Assembly (NCBI GenBank): GCA_036874045.1
Contig: CM072340.1
Span: forward strand, 883,001 to 947,000
Direction of reading: 5' to 3'
Length of the DNA stretch: 64,000 bases
Source of the DNA: Cymodocea nodosa
Taxonomy: Eukaryota > Streptophyta > Magnoliopsida > Alismatales > Cymodoceaceae
The notes under the pieces are model-generated. The model was not told the origin of the DNA. It did no database searches and saw only the letters and a list, made by a program, of their open reading frames with translations. Shown in pieces: positions 46,875-58,800 of this stretch. The first letter of the stretch is position 1. The number at the start of each line of letters is the position of its first letter. The translations under genes were made by a program, and so were the position numbers.

Positions 46875-49800
46875 ATGGGCTTGCTCTGCAGTAAACAAAA
46901 ACCTTTAAATAACATTGATGCTGTGGAGAATGCACAGGTATATTTGTATGCCTCAATATGGTTTAATATGTTACCAAATTTTGAATTTGCAAATTTATAT
47001 AAATGAATTGTCATATTTGTTATCTATTATTATAATCCAGTAACAATGTGAACTATAAATTAACGCAGTTTATATGACATTAGTGCTTTGACCTCTAAAT
47101 TTTTGATGTGTTTGATCTGTTTCTCACATTACTTTTGTGTTCTCAGTCTGCAGAAATAGAGAGGCGAATTATTCAAGAAACGAAAGCTGAAAAACACATT
47201 CACAAGCTTTTATTACTTGGTATGTTTCTGCACTTTGTATCATGTTTCAAGAGAGGGAAAACATCTTTCTTTTTTTGAGAACTGTAAAGCAGTGGAGTGT
47301 ATTAGTTGTGATACTGTTGTAAATTAAATATATGCTCATAGTTTAGAAGAATGTAGTCTATTTATTTTACATGAAAGACTGGATATACACACTTCCCATA
47401 ACAATAAGGTTAAAACTTCAAAGAATATTACTTTGGAAAGGTTAATGGTAGAGTGCTAGTACAGTGTTCTCTCCTTCAGAAATGGAAATGATCATTATTT
47501 TTCTCTTGAAATTGCAAGATGAGTGATGCAACCAAACCTCCTGCATGTTAGGAATTTGGACCGCCTTGCTGCAGTTTCCATGTAACTCGTAAATTTCTTC
47601 AGGTCATAATGGAATCTGTGGCCTCCATGTATATGATTGTTACAAATCAATATCAACACATTTAGGTTTAACTAGCAAACTGGCATGTGTAGAGCATAGG
47701 ACGTTCATTAAATTGTTCTAAATAAGGCAAGGCATATGTTAAATTATTCATAAGTGTAAACATGTGTTAAGCATACTTCTTAAGTGCCTAGGTGCTAAGG
47801 GGGCCAAAGAAGGGTTCCTTGGCACCCATACAAATATTTATTAAGTATATATTATATATTTATATGGGAAAATTCTATTGTTGGCACTGACAAAATTTTT
47901 TGTTGTGGGTGCCCATTTGAGTTAATCCTATCGTGAATTACGTAGCTAAGCAAGAAGCAAGGAGCAAAGAGCGAGAGTGGAGAGTGTGATCATTGTTCTC
48001 ATCATTAATCGTAAAACTAAACAAAGAGTAGGGAGCGAGAGTGTGAGTGGGGCACCCACAATAAAAAATGTTGTCAGTGCCTATAATAACATCACCCTCT
48101 ATTTATGTATATTGAATAAAAATTATGTATGGATTTAGCTTCATTATTTTCTAAATAACATTCAAATACATAAATAAGCCTAAGATAATATCAAAATATG
48201 AGGTGTAATAATTCTAATATGTATAATTATATTTTTCAATAATTATGTATAATTTAGTATTTCTCCAAAAAATTTATATTCAAGTTTTTTGCGAGGAAAA
48301 ATATTTAAACTTTAAAAAACATATATTTAATTAAATGGATTCAAAAATCTATTAATTCAAAACATGTGAGGTGAGTTGCTAAGGCATGACCCATTCATTC
48401 CTTGATGCCTAGGCACGTGCCTTAATAAGGCGGCTTTAAGAGATCCCAAAATTAACTAAAACAAAATAGGTATTAGGTAGAATAAAGGGTTTCAAGATGA
48501 TGCATAGGGTATGTTAAAGGAAAAGGTTTATAAATGTGTATGTGGTTATCATTAGTTACAAAATGAATTATTGATCTTATTAATTTTCTAGAATTTTCCT
48601 TTTAATTTTAAGGGTATCTTCCTATCACATAACACTCTAAAAACATTTCTTCACTTTATTCATCTTACCTTAATCCTATGAATAACATCCACTATAATTC
48701 CAACATCACTACTTATTATAAATCCTAAGTATTTAAACATTTTACTTTTAGTATATACCTTCATCATTATTTCTATTTTCATTGAAACTACATTTCATAT
48801 ATTTAGTTTTTGACTTTTTCAATCATTTGGACTCTAAAGTTTCTCTCTACGATTGTAATCTAGAACTAATTTTTGACTTATTTTTATCAACTAAAATTTT
48901 GTTATCAAGAAATAGTATACGTCAAGGTATTTTTCTTTGAATTTCTTTAGTTATTTTGTCCATAATCAAAGCAAATAGATATAGACTTAGCGATGACTTT
49001 TGGTGTAAACTTTATGTATATTGGAAATTCTTTAATTTTCTCTCTCATAATTTTAACACTTTCAAACAGATATGGCCTCAGTATGTGGGATGATTGTAAA
49101 ATAAGATACAACTGTTTTAAATTTGATAAGAATGGATTAACTTCACCTTTCCCAGCAGCTAACAGTGTAGTTTTAACCTTTTTCCGAAGGATTGCTTGCT
49201 TGTAATCAAATATTTGCCAAACACGTTGGAAAAATAGTCACTGTGGCAGAGAAGCTCTAAAAGCACAAATCTGTCACTTTTTTCTGGGATTTTTTCTTGT
49301 ATTTCTTTTTCCACTTCTTCTCATCTTTCTTTTTCATACACTTTCCATTATTTGTTCTAAAAAATATTAGCTTTCTTTTTGTATTTTGTTCTTTGTCATG
49401 GTGTCCTAAGAATGGCAATATCCGCCAACCAACTTCAAGGGAGGATTTTTCATTCATAGCCTATACTAGGATCAAAACCTAATTATCAAGGTGTTACGAT
49501 GAGGTGCCTTGGATATTGCCTAGATGGCACGTGACAAATAAATTCAAAATGGTAGTTTCCTTAGGTGGTTGCCTAGGTGCTACAAATCAAGATTAAAAAC
49601 ATCTCAGTTTTCTGTCACATATTACATGTTTGTATGTATTATTGATGGATGGATATATTCAATGGAGACCATAGTTAGAAAATTGTAATATACAAAAATA
49701 AAGTAAAAGCTAAAATAATGAATTTTTTAAATATTTAAAAAATTTAAGAAAAAAATATATGGCTAGGCCAAAAATGTCTAGTCTTCTTATCATGCCTTGG

Positions 49801-52800
49801 CACCTAGGCTAGCTTGTTGATAAGTATGGATGAAGACCTTGATCTTGCTGTTCATTTGTAATAGAAGCTAGACTTATGTCAACACACCCTCAAGTAGATG
49901 ATGGTCATTGGAGCTTGTAGCATTTGATAATATCTATTTATCATTTTTTTGTAGCTGGAATTTTTTATGTAAATGTTACATGCCAGTGGGACTTGTACTT
50001 ATGACACTGATGTGATTTGCATTTGAGATATTGACTTCTATTATCAATTGATGAGAAGATTTTTTCCTCCAGGAGCTGGAGAATCAGGAAAATCCACAAT
50101 TTTTAAGCAGGTTGGACGATTCTTGTTATTTTCTACCAACTCATGCATCACTTGATCTACCATGGAACACAATCTCTTCATATGTTGCAGATAAAGCTTC
50201 TATTTCAAACTGGTTTTGATGAGGCTGAACTTCGGAGTTATACATCAGTTGTTGATGCCAATGTGTTTCAGACAATTAAAGTATGCAATTCTGAAAAGGG
50301 TGTGTTTATTGTTTCTCTTTAATTGTAAAGAGTTCAGTGTTAACTGCAAGTTTCTACTGTGTAATGTTTGTTCATCCCCTTTCTCAACGCTGAAGAGTTT
50401 GAGTTTTTCTGCAGATATTGTATGATGGAGCTAAGGAATTGTCACTAAATGAAACTACTTCCTCGAAGTATGTTGTGTCCCTTGAAAATAAGGTTTGATT
50501 ATGTTTTTCCTTGTTTATGTGGTACAGAATATCAGCTAGTCAATCTGAGGAATTATTGTCTCTAATGTTTAAATAGAGGAATTATGTTGTTGTTATAGAT
50601 TAATGTTTTCATCAACCTCTCTCTCTCTTTATTGTAGATCCATCATGAATAAATATTTTTTTCCCTCTATAATCATTATTAAAATGGCGAGGTCACATCG
50701 TTTTTGCTTGTAATAAGTATTACACTATGTGAAAACACAAGCAATAAATGGAAGTGATTATCTTTATTAGTAAGCATAAGGTCTCTATATGTAGAGACAA
50801 CATAGAAAAAAGAAATACAACTTAAGCAATGTGGAAATAAACCTACACATAATATCTTAATATTCTAACCCTCCCCCTTAAGCTAGAACGTTCAGCTTGC
50901 AGCAAACTTTATAACTCAACAAATTTAAATGTAACAGGAAGCAATAGATACGTAAAGGAACATAAAAATCAATTGTTGTATTAGTAATAGCAACAAAAAG
51001 CAGTGGTAGTTACTATAACAGAAGTAGTAGCGATAGAAGTAATCTGAGGTAAGTTTAAAAGCATTATATTTTTAATAGTAGTAAATTAACTATTGAATGA
51101 TACAATCTAAAATAATAAAACAAATAGGCAAATGTGGTCTATCCTTATAAAGTAAAGATAGGTAGATAGATGTGATCTATTCTTAGAATTTTTTATGAAA
51201 TTTTTTTTTTTGTGATTTGTTTCTCTTTTTTTAACTTCCACCTTTTTACTTTCTTTTTCTTAATTGCCTTGTTTTTTGACACTTCCTTTTTTACTTCCGT
51301 CAAACTTCTTATTCCTCCATTTTCTCTCTCCACTCCTTTTTTCTCTTTTCTCTTTCTTTCTTCTCTTTCTCTCTCTTCTTTTTTCACTCATGTGCCTCCT
51401 AAACCCTTATTCTTCTTCCTTTTCTTTGTCCTCTTCCATCTGCAATCATGGGTAGATGGCAGACAAGGAATAGGTGGTGGCAAGAAGTAGGTCAAGAGTG
51501 GTCATCGTTTTCTTTGAATGAGTACACATGGATGTAATGGAAGTTCACAAGGTTGTGAGGGTTCATGCAAGGCAACAATCAAAGTCAAAATCAGAGGTAG
51601 TAGCAACAACATCGATCACCACCTCCTCCAGCACTGGAGCCATAGTTGCCTTCATCTTGACCAGTAATGGCAATGGGGGATCAAACCCCCTACAAACTAA
51701 TGGGACTACAAACATGATGGTATGGGCAAACAGGTGGTCTGATCGTTCCTATGGTTTCTTGTAGAGGTGGGAGTTCTAGGTTGATGCATAATATTAGAGG
51801 AATAGGTGGCATGACGGTAGGAGTGTTTGTGCAGTGGCTAGTGATGGCATAATATTAGGGGTAGGAGTGTTTTTCTTCCATTGATTGATCAACTCTTCTC
51901 CCTTGGAGAGGTGGAGTGGCTAGGGAGAAAGGAAGGGGTAAGAGTTTGCAATGATGGTGGGAAAGGGGTATTAGCAATCATAAAATCTCTACATATAGAG
52001 ACAACATAGAGAAGACAAATACAACTTAAACAATGTGGGATTAAATCTACATACAACACATAATATTTTAATATTCCAACATACTATAATCTAGAAAAAA
52101 AATTTAATAAGAGTTTGGCCCAAGATTTGCACAGCAATCAGGTAAAGCAAAAACACTCCAACCAAAGGGGTGTAGCACACACCATACACATATTTCCTTG
52201 ATGAAATAGAAAAAGTAGTGAGTTTTCAAGTTCTTTGCATCATGAAATTGAAATACTTGGATTGCTTGATGGCATTTGCTTTTGTTTTGTTGGTGATATT
52301 AGCATGTCTTCTTGGGTTTTTGTTCTTGTAGCCGAAGCAATATAGTTTAGATTAAATAACATATGTAGAGTTTAAACTCTTCACAACCATGCTAATGATT
52401 TAGTAACTTTGCTCATCTTTGAATATGGATATGACTTGTGATCTTGGGTTCTTTTGTGGCTGGCTTGGCTTGGATGACTTAAGTTCTATGCCTCGCATGA
52501 AAATACTTATGTAAGGCCTAGGAACCACCAATGCTTATGGAGACAAGCAAAATGAGGAATGAGAATGTGTGATCAATTTTTGAGTAGATAGTATTTCATG
52601 TGTTATAATTATGCATTAATGGAGTATTTGTAGCCGTGGTGTGTGGTGATTAGCGGTTGGTGAATGTCTACTGGTCCAAAAATGAAGTGTTTGATGACAG
52701 ACGCACAGACATGTCCGATTGGTGATTTAACCACCTGGCCCTTGGCACAAATGAGTGTTGCTGTGGTCTAACATGATGACCTGGGGTCATTTGCCTCATG

Positions 52801-55800
52801 GCTCAGCTACTGGGGGCTCATTTGGGATAGTAGAGGGTCAAGTCAATGTTGGCTTGGATTATGGTTTGAATGGGTCCAACTTGGTTACATGTTACTATCT
52901 ATGAACTTAATTCTTAACATCGAAGGTATGGTACTAGATAGATCTTTTGCATGTCTAGGAAATCTTCAAACAATTTAAAATGACTTCTTCCTCTTGAACT
53001 TAATCAATGTTCAAACTTCTTTTGCTCGCTGTTCTAGCCCCTTCTTCAACCAACCATTTCTTCCTAACTTAATTCAACAGAACAGCAACACCCTCTCTTT
53101 AGCCAATGGACTTCTTGATCATGAAAAATGAAGATAATCTCCTTGCACCGGGACATTCTATTTTCTTTGTAGAATATGCCATTAGCAAACATAAAACCTC
53201 TATATATGAAGGTTATATAAAGAGGACAAATATATATTAAGCAATGTGAAACTAAATCCATAACACTCATATAATCCTAATACATTATTTATTCTTAACA
53301 CACTCTCTCATGCTGGAGCATCTAGCTTGCAACATTCTCGATAACAATTCAACAAACTTAAACACAATATGACATAACAGATATATAGAAAAGACCAATT
53401 GTTGTAACAGAAGTGGGAGAGAGGCTAGAGGCTTTGGTGGTGGTAAAGTTGGTTGACATAGGGGAAGGGCAGTGACAGGAAGGGAATCTTGGATCCTTAT
53501 TGATGACAACAAGAGAGGGTTGCAAAACCCCTATTGGTGTTGACTATGGTGGGGAGAGAGTTAGGGTTTCTCCCCTTATTTTGTTGGAAGTGACAAGATT
53601 GTTAGGTGGTGTGGGAGTGAAGGTGGAGAGATCAGAAAGGATTAGAGGATAGAGAGAAGGGTTTGGATGTGTGTAGAGAGGGGCGACCCCTATTGGTGGT
53701 GACTATGGTGGGGAGAGAGTTAGGGTTTCTCCCCTTATTTTGTTGGAAATGTTAAGATTGGTAGTTGGTGTGGGTGTGAAGGTGGAGAGATCAGAAAAGA
53801 TTAGAGGATAGGGAGAAGGGTTTGGATGCATGATAGAGAGGGATGATCAGCATAGGGGTGACAATAGTCAGTGGTGGTTGAGAATTAGTGGAAAGCAAAA
53901 GAGGGATTGGACATGGGTGGAGTGGTGTTGATGGTGGCTTGATTGGACAAAATAGATGAGCAGCATTGGTGGCGGCGGCCTGAATAGGGGCTGGCGGTGG
54001 TGTGGTTGAGAGGAGGGTGATGATTAGAGTTTTCCTCCTCTTTACCTAAATCTTTCACACTTTTGGACTTTCAAAACCTATGCTCTAATATCATATGAGA
54101 ACACAATCGATAAGTGAAAGTGGAATATGCCATTTAACAAATATAAGACCTCTATGTATAGATGTTACATAGAGAATACAAATATATCTTATAGGTAATA
54201 TGGGACTAAACCCACAACACTCATATAATACTAATACATTATTTACTCTAACATGTTGGAATATTGAGAATTCCAAAAGTAAATGCAGCAACTCACTTCA
54301 TAACCAATGGAGGTGCTATCTTGCTTAATACCCAAATGGCGAGTTGCTTGATATCCAGACTGACAATCTGTTTCATTAGTTTCTTGGTACGTATTAATCT
54401 GTACAGTGATAGATATGAACAAAAGACTTTCTGTACACTCAAATCTGCAGTGTCTTGAACTGTCCAACACCAGCCTTGCTGGAGAAATCCTTGGGAATGT
54501 ATCGAGACTAGTTAATTTGAAGTTCCTCAATATTCTGCAGAATAACTTCTTTTCTGATGTCATGTATAGGTTTGGAAGTCTCCCAAATTTAATAATCTCA
54601 ACACTTTGATCTTCCAGCAATAGATTTTCTGTTTCTTGTCGTTGTTCAAGCAAGGAAGGGGCTGACATGTGGGAGTGGTGAAAAGTGGAGGGGAAGGGAA
54701 GAGGGGTGATGGCATCAGGGATTTTGTCGAAACCTCATGCATTTCACCATGTAAAGTTTTTTCTTTTGGGTCTGGACCATCAGTTAGATCCAACGGTTTT
54801 CCTCTACCTAACTTAACTGGGCAATGCCACTGCTGACGACACAAGCAAAACTGAACCGTTCTTTTTTAGGTTGGTAATTGAAATTTGGCATAATTGTCCC
54901 ATGGGACAAATAAAAGAATGTTGTTTCTTTAGATGGACAGTAACTGTTGAATTTTTAATAGTAGGGGATGTGGTCTGTTCTTTGATCAGTTTTCTCCTGA
55001 ACATCATATGCCTGGGTTCTATTGTTGATGCTTATGATACAACTTAATGACAAATTTTTCCTGATAACTAGGTAATTGGAGAAAAATTATCTGAAATTGG
55101 TGTAAGATTGGATTACCCTCGTCTTACCAAAGAGCTTGTACATGACATAGAGAGCTTGTGGAAAGATGATGCTATTCAGGTAGTTCCAATACACGTAACT
55201 TAAAAGTTGTTTTCCCCTTTGTTGTAAACATCATAAAATATGGTATGCAGGCAACATATTCTTGTGGAAATGTGCTTCACATACTGGATTGTACTCAGTA
55301 TTTCATGGAAAATTTGCAACGAATAGCAGATGCTAGTTATGTTCCAACAAAGGTTGTTGTTATATTCTTTTGTCATTATTTTCAGATTTTTGTTCTTTTT
55401 ATGCTAGCATTGAATGAATAATAATTTGCTGTCAAAAACATATATTAGCTGTAATGAATGTAAGGTTTGAAACTTGTACTTGCTTGAGCAAGTTGGGCTG
55501 GCCAGCAGGGTGGGGCTAGGACGAGTAGAGTTATTACAATCCAATTTAATTGTTAAGGCTCTAAAGTATAAATTACTGTGGGAGGAAGTAATTATTGACA
55601 TGATAATGGATATGTCACCAGCCATAACTGATGAAATGGAAATGCTGTTTATTCAAGTTATTGTACATAAGGAAATTATCATTTCTGAATCTTGAAGAAT
55701 ACATTTGTCATGGATGACTATTAGACATGATTCTTTTATTTGCTTCTATTATCACATTTAAGTATTGCTGAAAAATCTTTTTTTTATGAATTCTAACACA

Positions 55801-58800
55801 TGATCCTTATATTACAGGAGGATATTCTCCATGCAAGGGTTCGAACAACTGGTATTGTAGAGATACAATTCAGGTTTATGATGTAGACTTGTTTTTGGTC
55901 AGCACTTGAATGGACGCATTTTGAATTGATTTATGTCTGTACTTGATAAGCTATTCTTTTTGGTTAGTCCCGTGGGTGACAACAAAAGAAGCGGTGAGGT
56001 TTATAGGCTTTATGATGTTGGTGGTCAAAGAAATGAAAGGAGGAAATGGATCCATTTGTTTGAAGGAGTTTCATCTGTCATATTCTGTGCTGCCATCAGC
56101 GAGTAAGGCTAGTTTTTATGGATAAATTTGCTTTCAGATTAGGTTACTGGATTGATCACATCAAAGGTTTTTAATTACAGAGTTCTTCAGCATTCCCATT
56201 TTTTGTTTTATCTGAATCTTTGTTGGTTTGCATGTGGTGTTCTGCCTGGTCTCACATGTTATATTTATCATGCTCTATGATTTTGGTTCCCCTCTACAAA
56301 TAGTATAGACAAAACATTTTCATCTTGATTGGTGGTTAGTTTTATCAACAAGCTTGAAGCCACTGATCGGGAGTAACAGGGTTCTTCCCTGTTGCCAATC
56401 TGGAATTCTTCTGAAAATAAAATTCTTGAGGTGGTTAACTGCTAAAAGCAGAGTCATTTAATAATATCCATGAACATACGTTGCTGATGATGGAGATTGC
56501 ATATTTTCCTTGTGCTGAGTTATGGAAGACGACAGCCTTTCTTTCTCATTGTCAGTCCAAGTGTCCTTTATTTTTGGTTTAGTGACTTGCAGACATGCCT
56601 GCTTCAATGTTATCTTTCTTGCAACATTCCAATTGTCATTTAGAAATATTTAGGTCTATTTTTTGCCTTATTGTTCTTATTTTCAGTTTTTTATTTTATA
56701 AATAAAAATATGGTTTGGCAGCTGTGTTTCTATTGAAATGGTCCCATGTTGCCCAATGGAAATGAGACTTATATACTTATAGTGAGAGATCTCTTTACTT
56801 ATCACTATTTGATTTTAAATTAGACGTTTTGCATTTTTTCCAAGGTATCAAACATAGGCAGACCTAAATTAAGGTCAGGTGGGGCACGTGCCTTACCTGA
56901 TTTTTTGAAAGAATTCAACATATATGTAATTAAAAAGATTAATGATTGTATAGTATATGGTTTGTTTTTAGAAAAATATTATATTATTTGTGCTTTACTA
57001 TTATTTGAGATTATAATCCAATACTCACCATGACTTTTAAGAAAATAATCTTCCTAACAACAAGGATGATAAAAAATAACTTGTAGAATAAAAATAGTGA
57101 CAAATTATGAATGACTTTTTGATTACCTATATTGCGTGCTAAGAATGTTGAGAATAAAAGTATCATAAAATAGTTTTAGGATATGGATACTCAATGAGTC
57201 ATTCTCTGAGTAACTAATTTAAGTATACTATAATATCATTTTCAATTTATTCTAGCAACTTTATTTTATAAAACCTAACCAATTTTTTTATGTTTTGGAT
57301 TGATATTTTCTACGTTATATTTTTCAAATTTATAAGATATAATTATATTTTAATTAGTACCCCGTCTTACAAAGAATTTTAGATCTGCCATTGATATCAA
57401 AGCTACATAAAATCTTCTATGTCAAGATTTTGCGTATTTATTTGATTTAAAAATATAGATTATTTCACAACAATAATAACAACAATTTAGGCTATAATCC
57501 TATGATGTGGAGTCAGCCGTATGAATTCTTGTTTCCAAGTATTTCTATTTATGATCAAATCTTCAATTAAATTACATATATTGGAAATTTTTTCTCACAA
57601 TTTCTAACTAAATAGTTTTAAGTTTTCTACTACTTTTAGTTTCTTCCACACTAATTATTCTCCTTTTTAACTCGTACATCTTTCAGCTTCCTAAGGATAA
57701 AATCAAATCACTTAATTTTCTCTTATCTTTCATTGATGCAATTCCTACTTTAGTCCTAATAAAATTATTTTTTAGCTTATCCCTTATCAAATTGCTATTC
57801 ATTTCACTAAACATTTGCATCTCTACAATACTAACCTTTTTTATATGATTATGCTTTACAACTTAATATTTTGAACCATAAAGTATAATTAGATGAATAT
57901 TAGTTTCGTAGAATTTTTCTTTCAATTTAAAAAGGTATCCTTTTATCACATAATACTTTAGAATCATTTCCTTCTCATTATCATCCACTCTACTTTCTTA
58001 TGAATAACATTCTCTAAAATTTTTTTATTACTTCCTATTATAAATCTTAAGTACTTAAAAGTCTTACTTTTATGAATCTTATGGTCATCTACTTGTATAC
58101 TTCAATCATTATTCCTATTTTTATTGAACCTACACTCTATGTTCAATTTTTGTCTTAGTCAATCTAAACCATATAGACTCTAAGGTATTTGTTCATAATT
58201 GTAATTTACAATATTACTTTTGTCAATCAAAATTATATCATCAGCAGATAGCATACTCATGGTATTTCTCTTTGAATTTCTTTAGTTGTTTCATTTATAA
58301 TGAAGACAAACAAATATGAACTTTAAGAGGACCCTTGGTGTAAAACCTCTGTTGGAAGTTCTTCTGTTTCTTTTCCTATAGTTTTAATACTGGTAATTTT
58401 TTTTTATGCATTTCCTTTTTAATATCAATATATCCTATGAGTACTCTCTTTTTTTCTGAATCTATCACAATTATTCTCAATTAACCTAAATTTTTCTCTC
58501 ACTCATTTAGTTTCTTGTACACATAATATGTTAATTTTCCTCATTATTATATCTACTAATGTTATACTCTTAACAGTCAACGTTTCTATATTCCAAGTTG
58601 TTAACTTAATTTTATTGTTTTTGAACTAACTTCTTTACTCACACTCGTGCATTAATTTGTAATAACTTTTGCTTATTTTCTTTTGTATACAAATGTTAAT
58701 GCAAGGCCCTTAACTTAAGAACGTTACATTCTGAGTGTGCAATGTTTCTTTATTGTTTTCTTTTCATTGTACTTGAGGTTCAACACATTGCGTAGTGAAG

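Noticed and set aside
51193..51490. ORFs over the T/C-rich stretch near 51.2-51.5 kb
   Set aside because: Low-complexity Lys/Glu or Phe/Ser/Leu translations of a polypyrimidine tract in a GPA1 intron.
54243..54668. 141-codon minus-strand ORF
   Set aside because: It is the shadow of the plus-strand LRR fragment and matches nothing itself.
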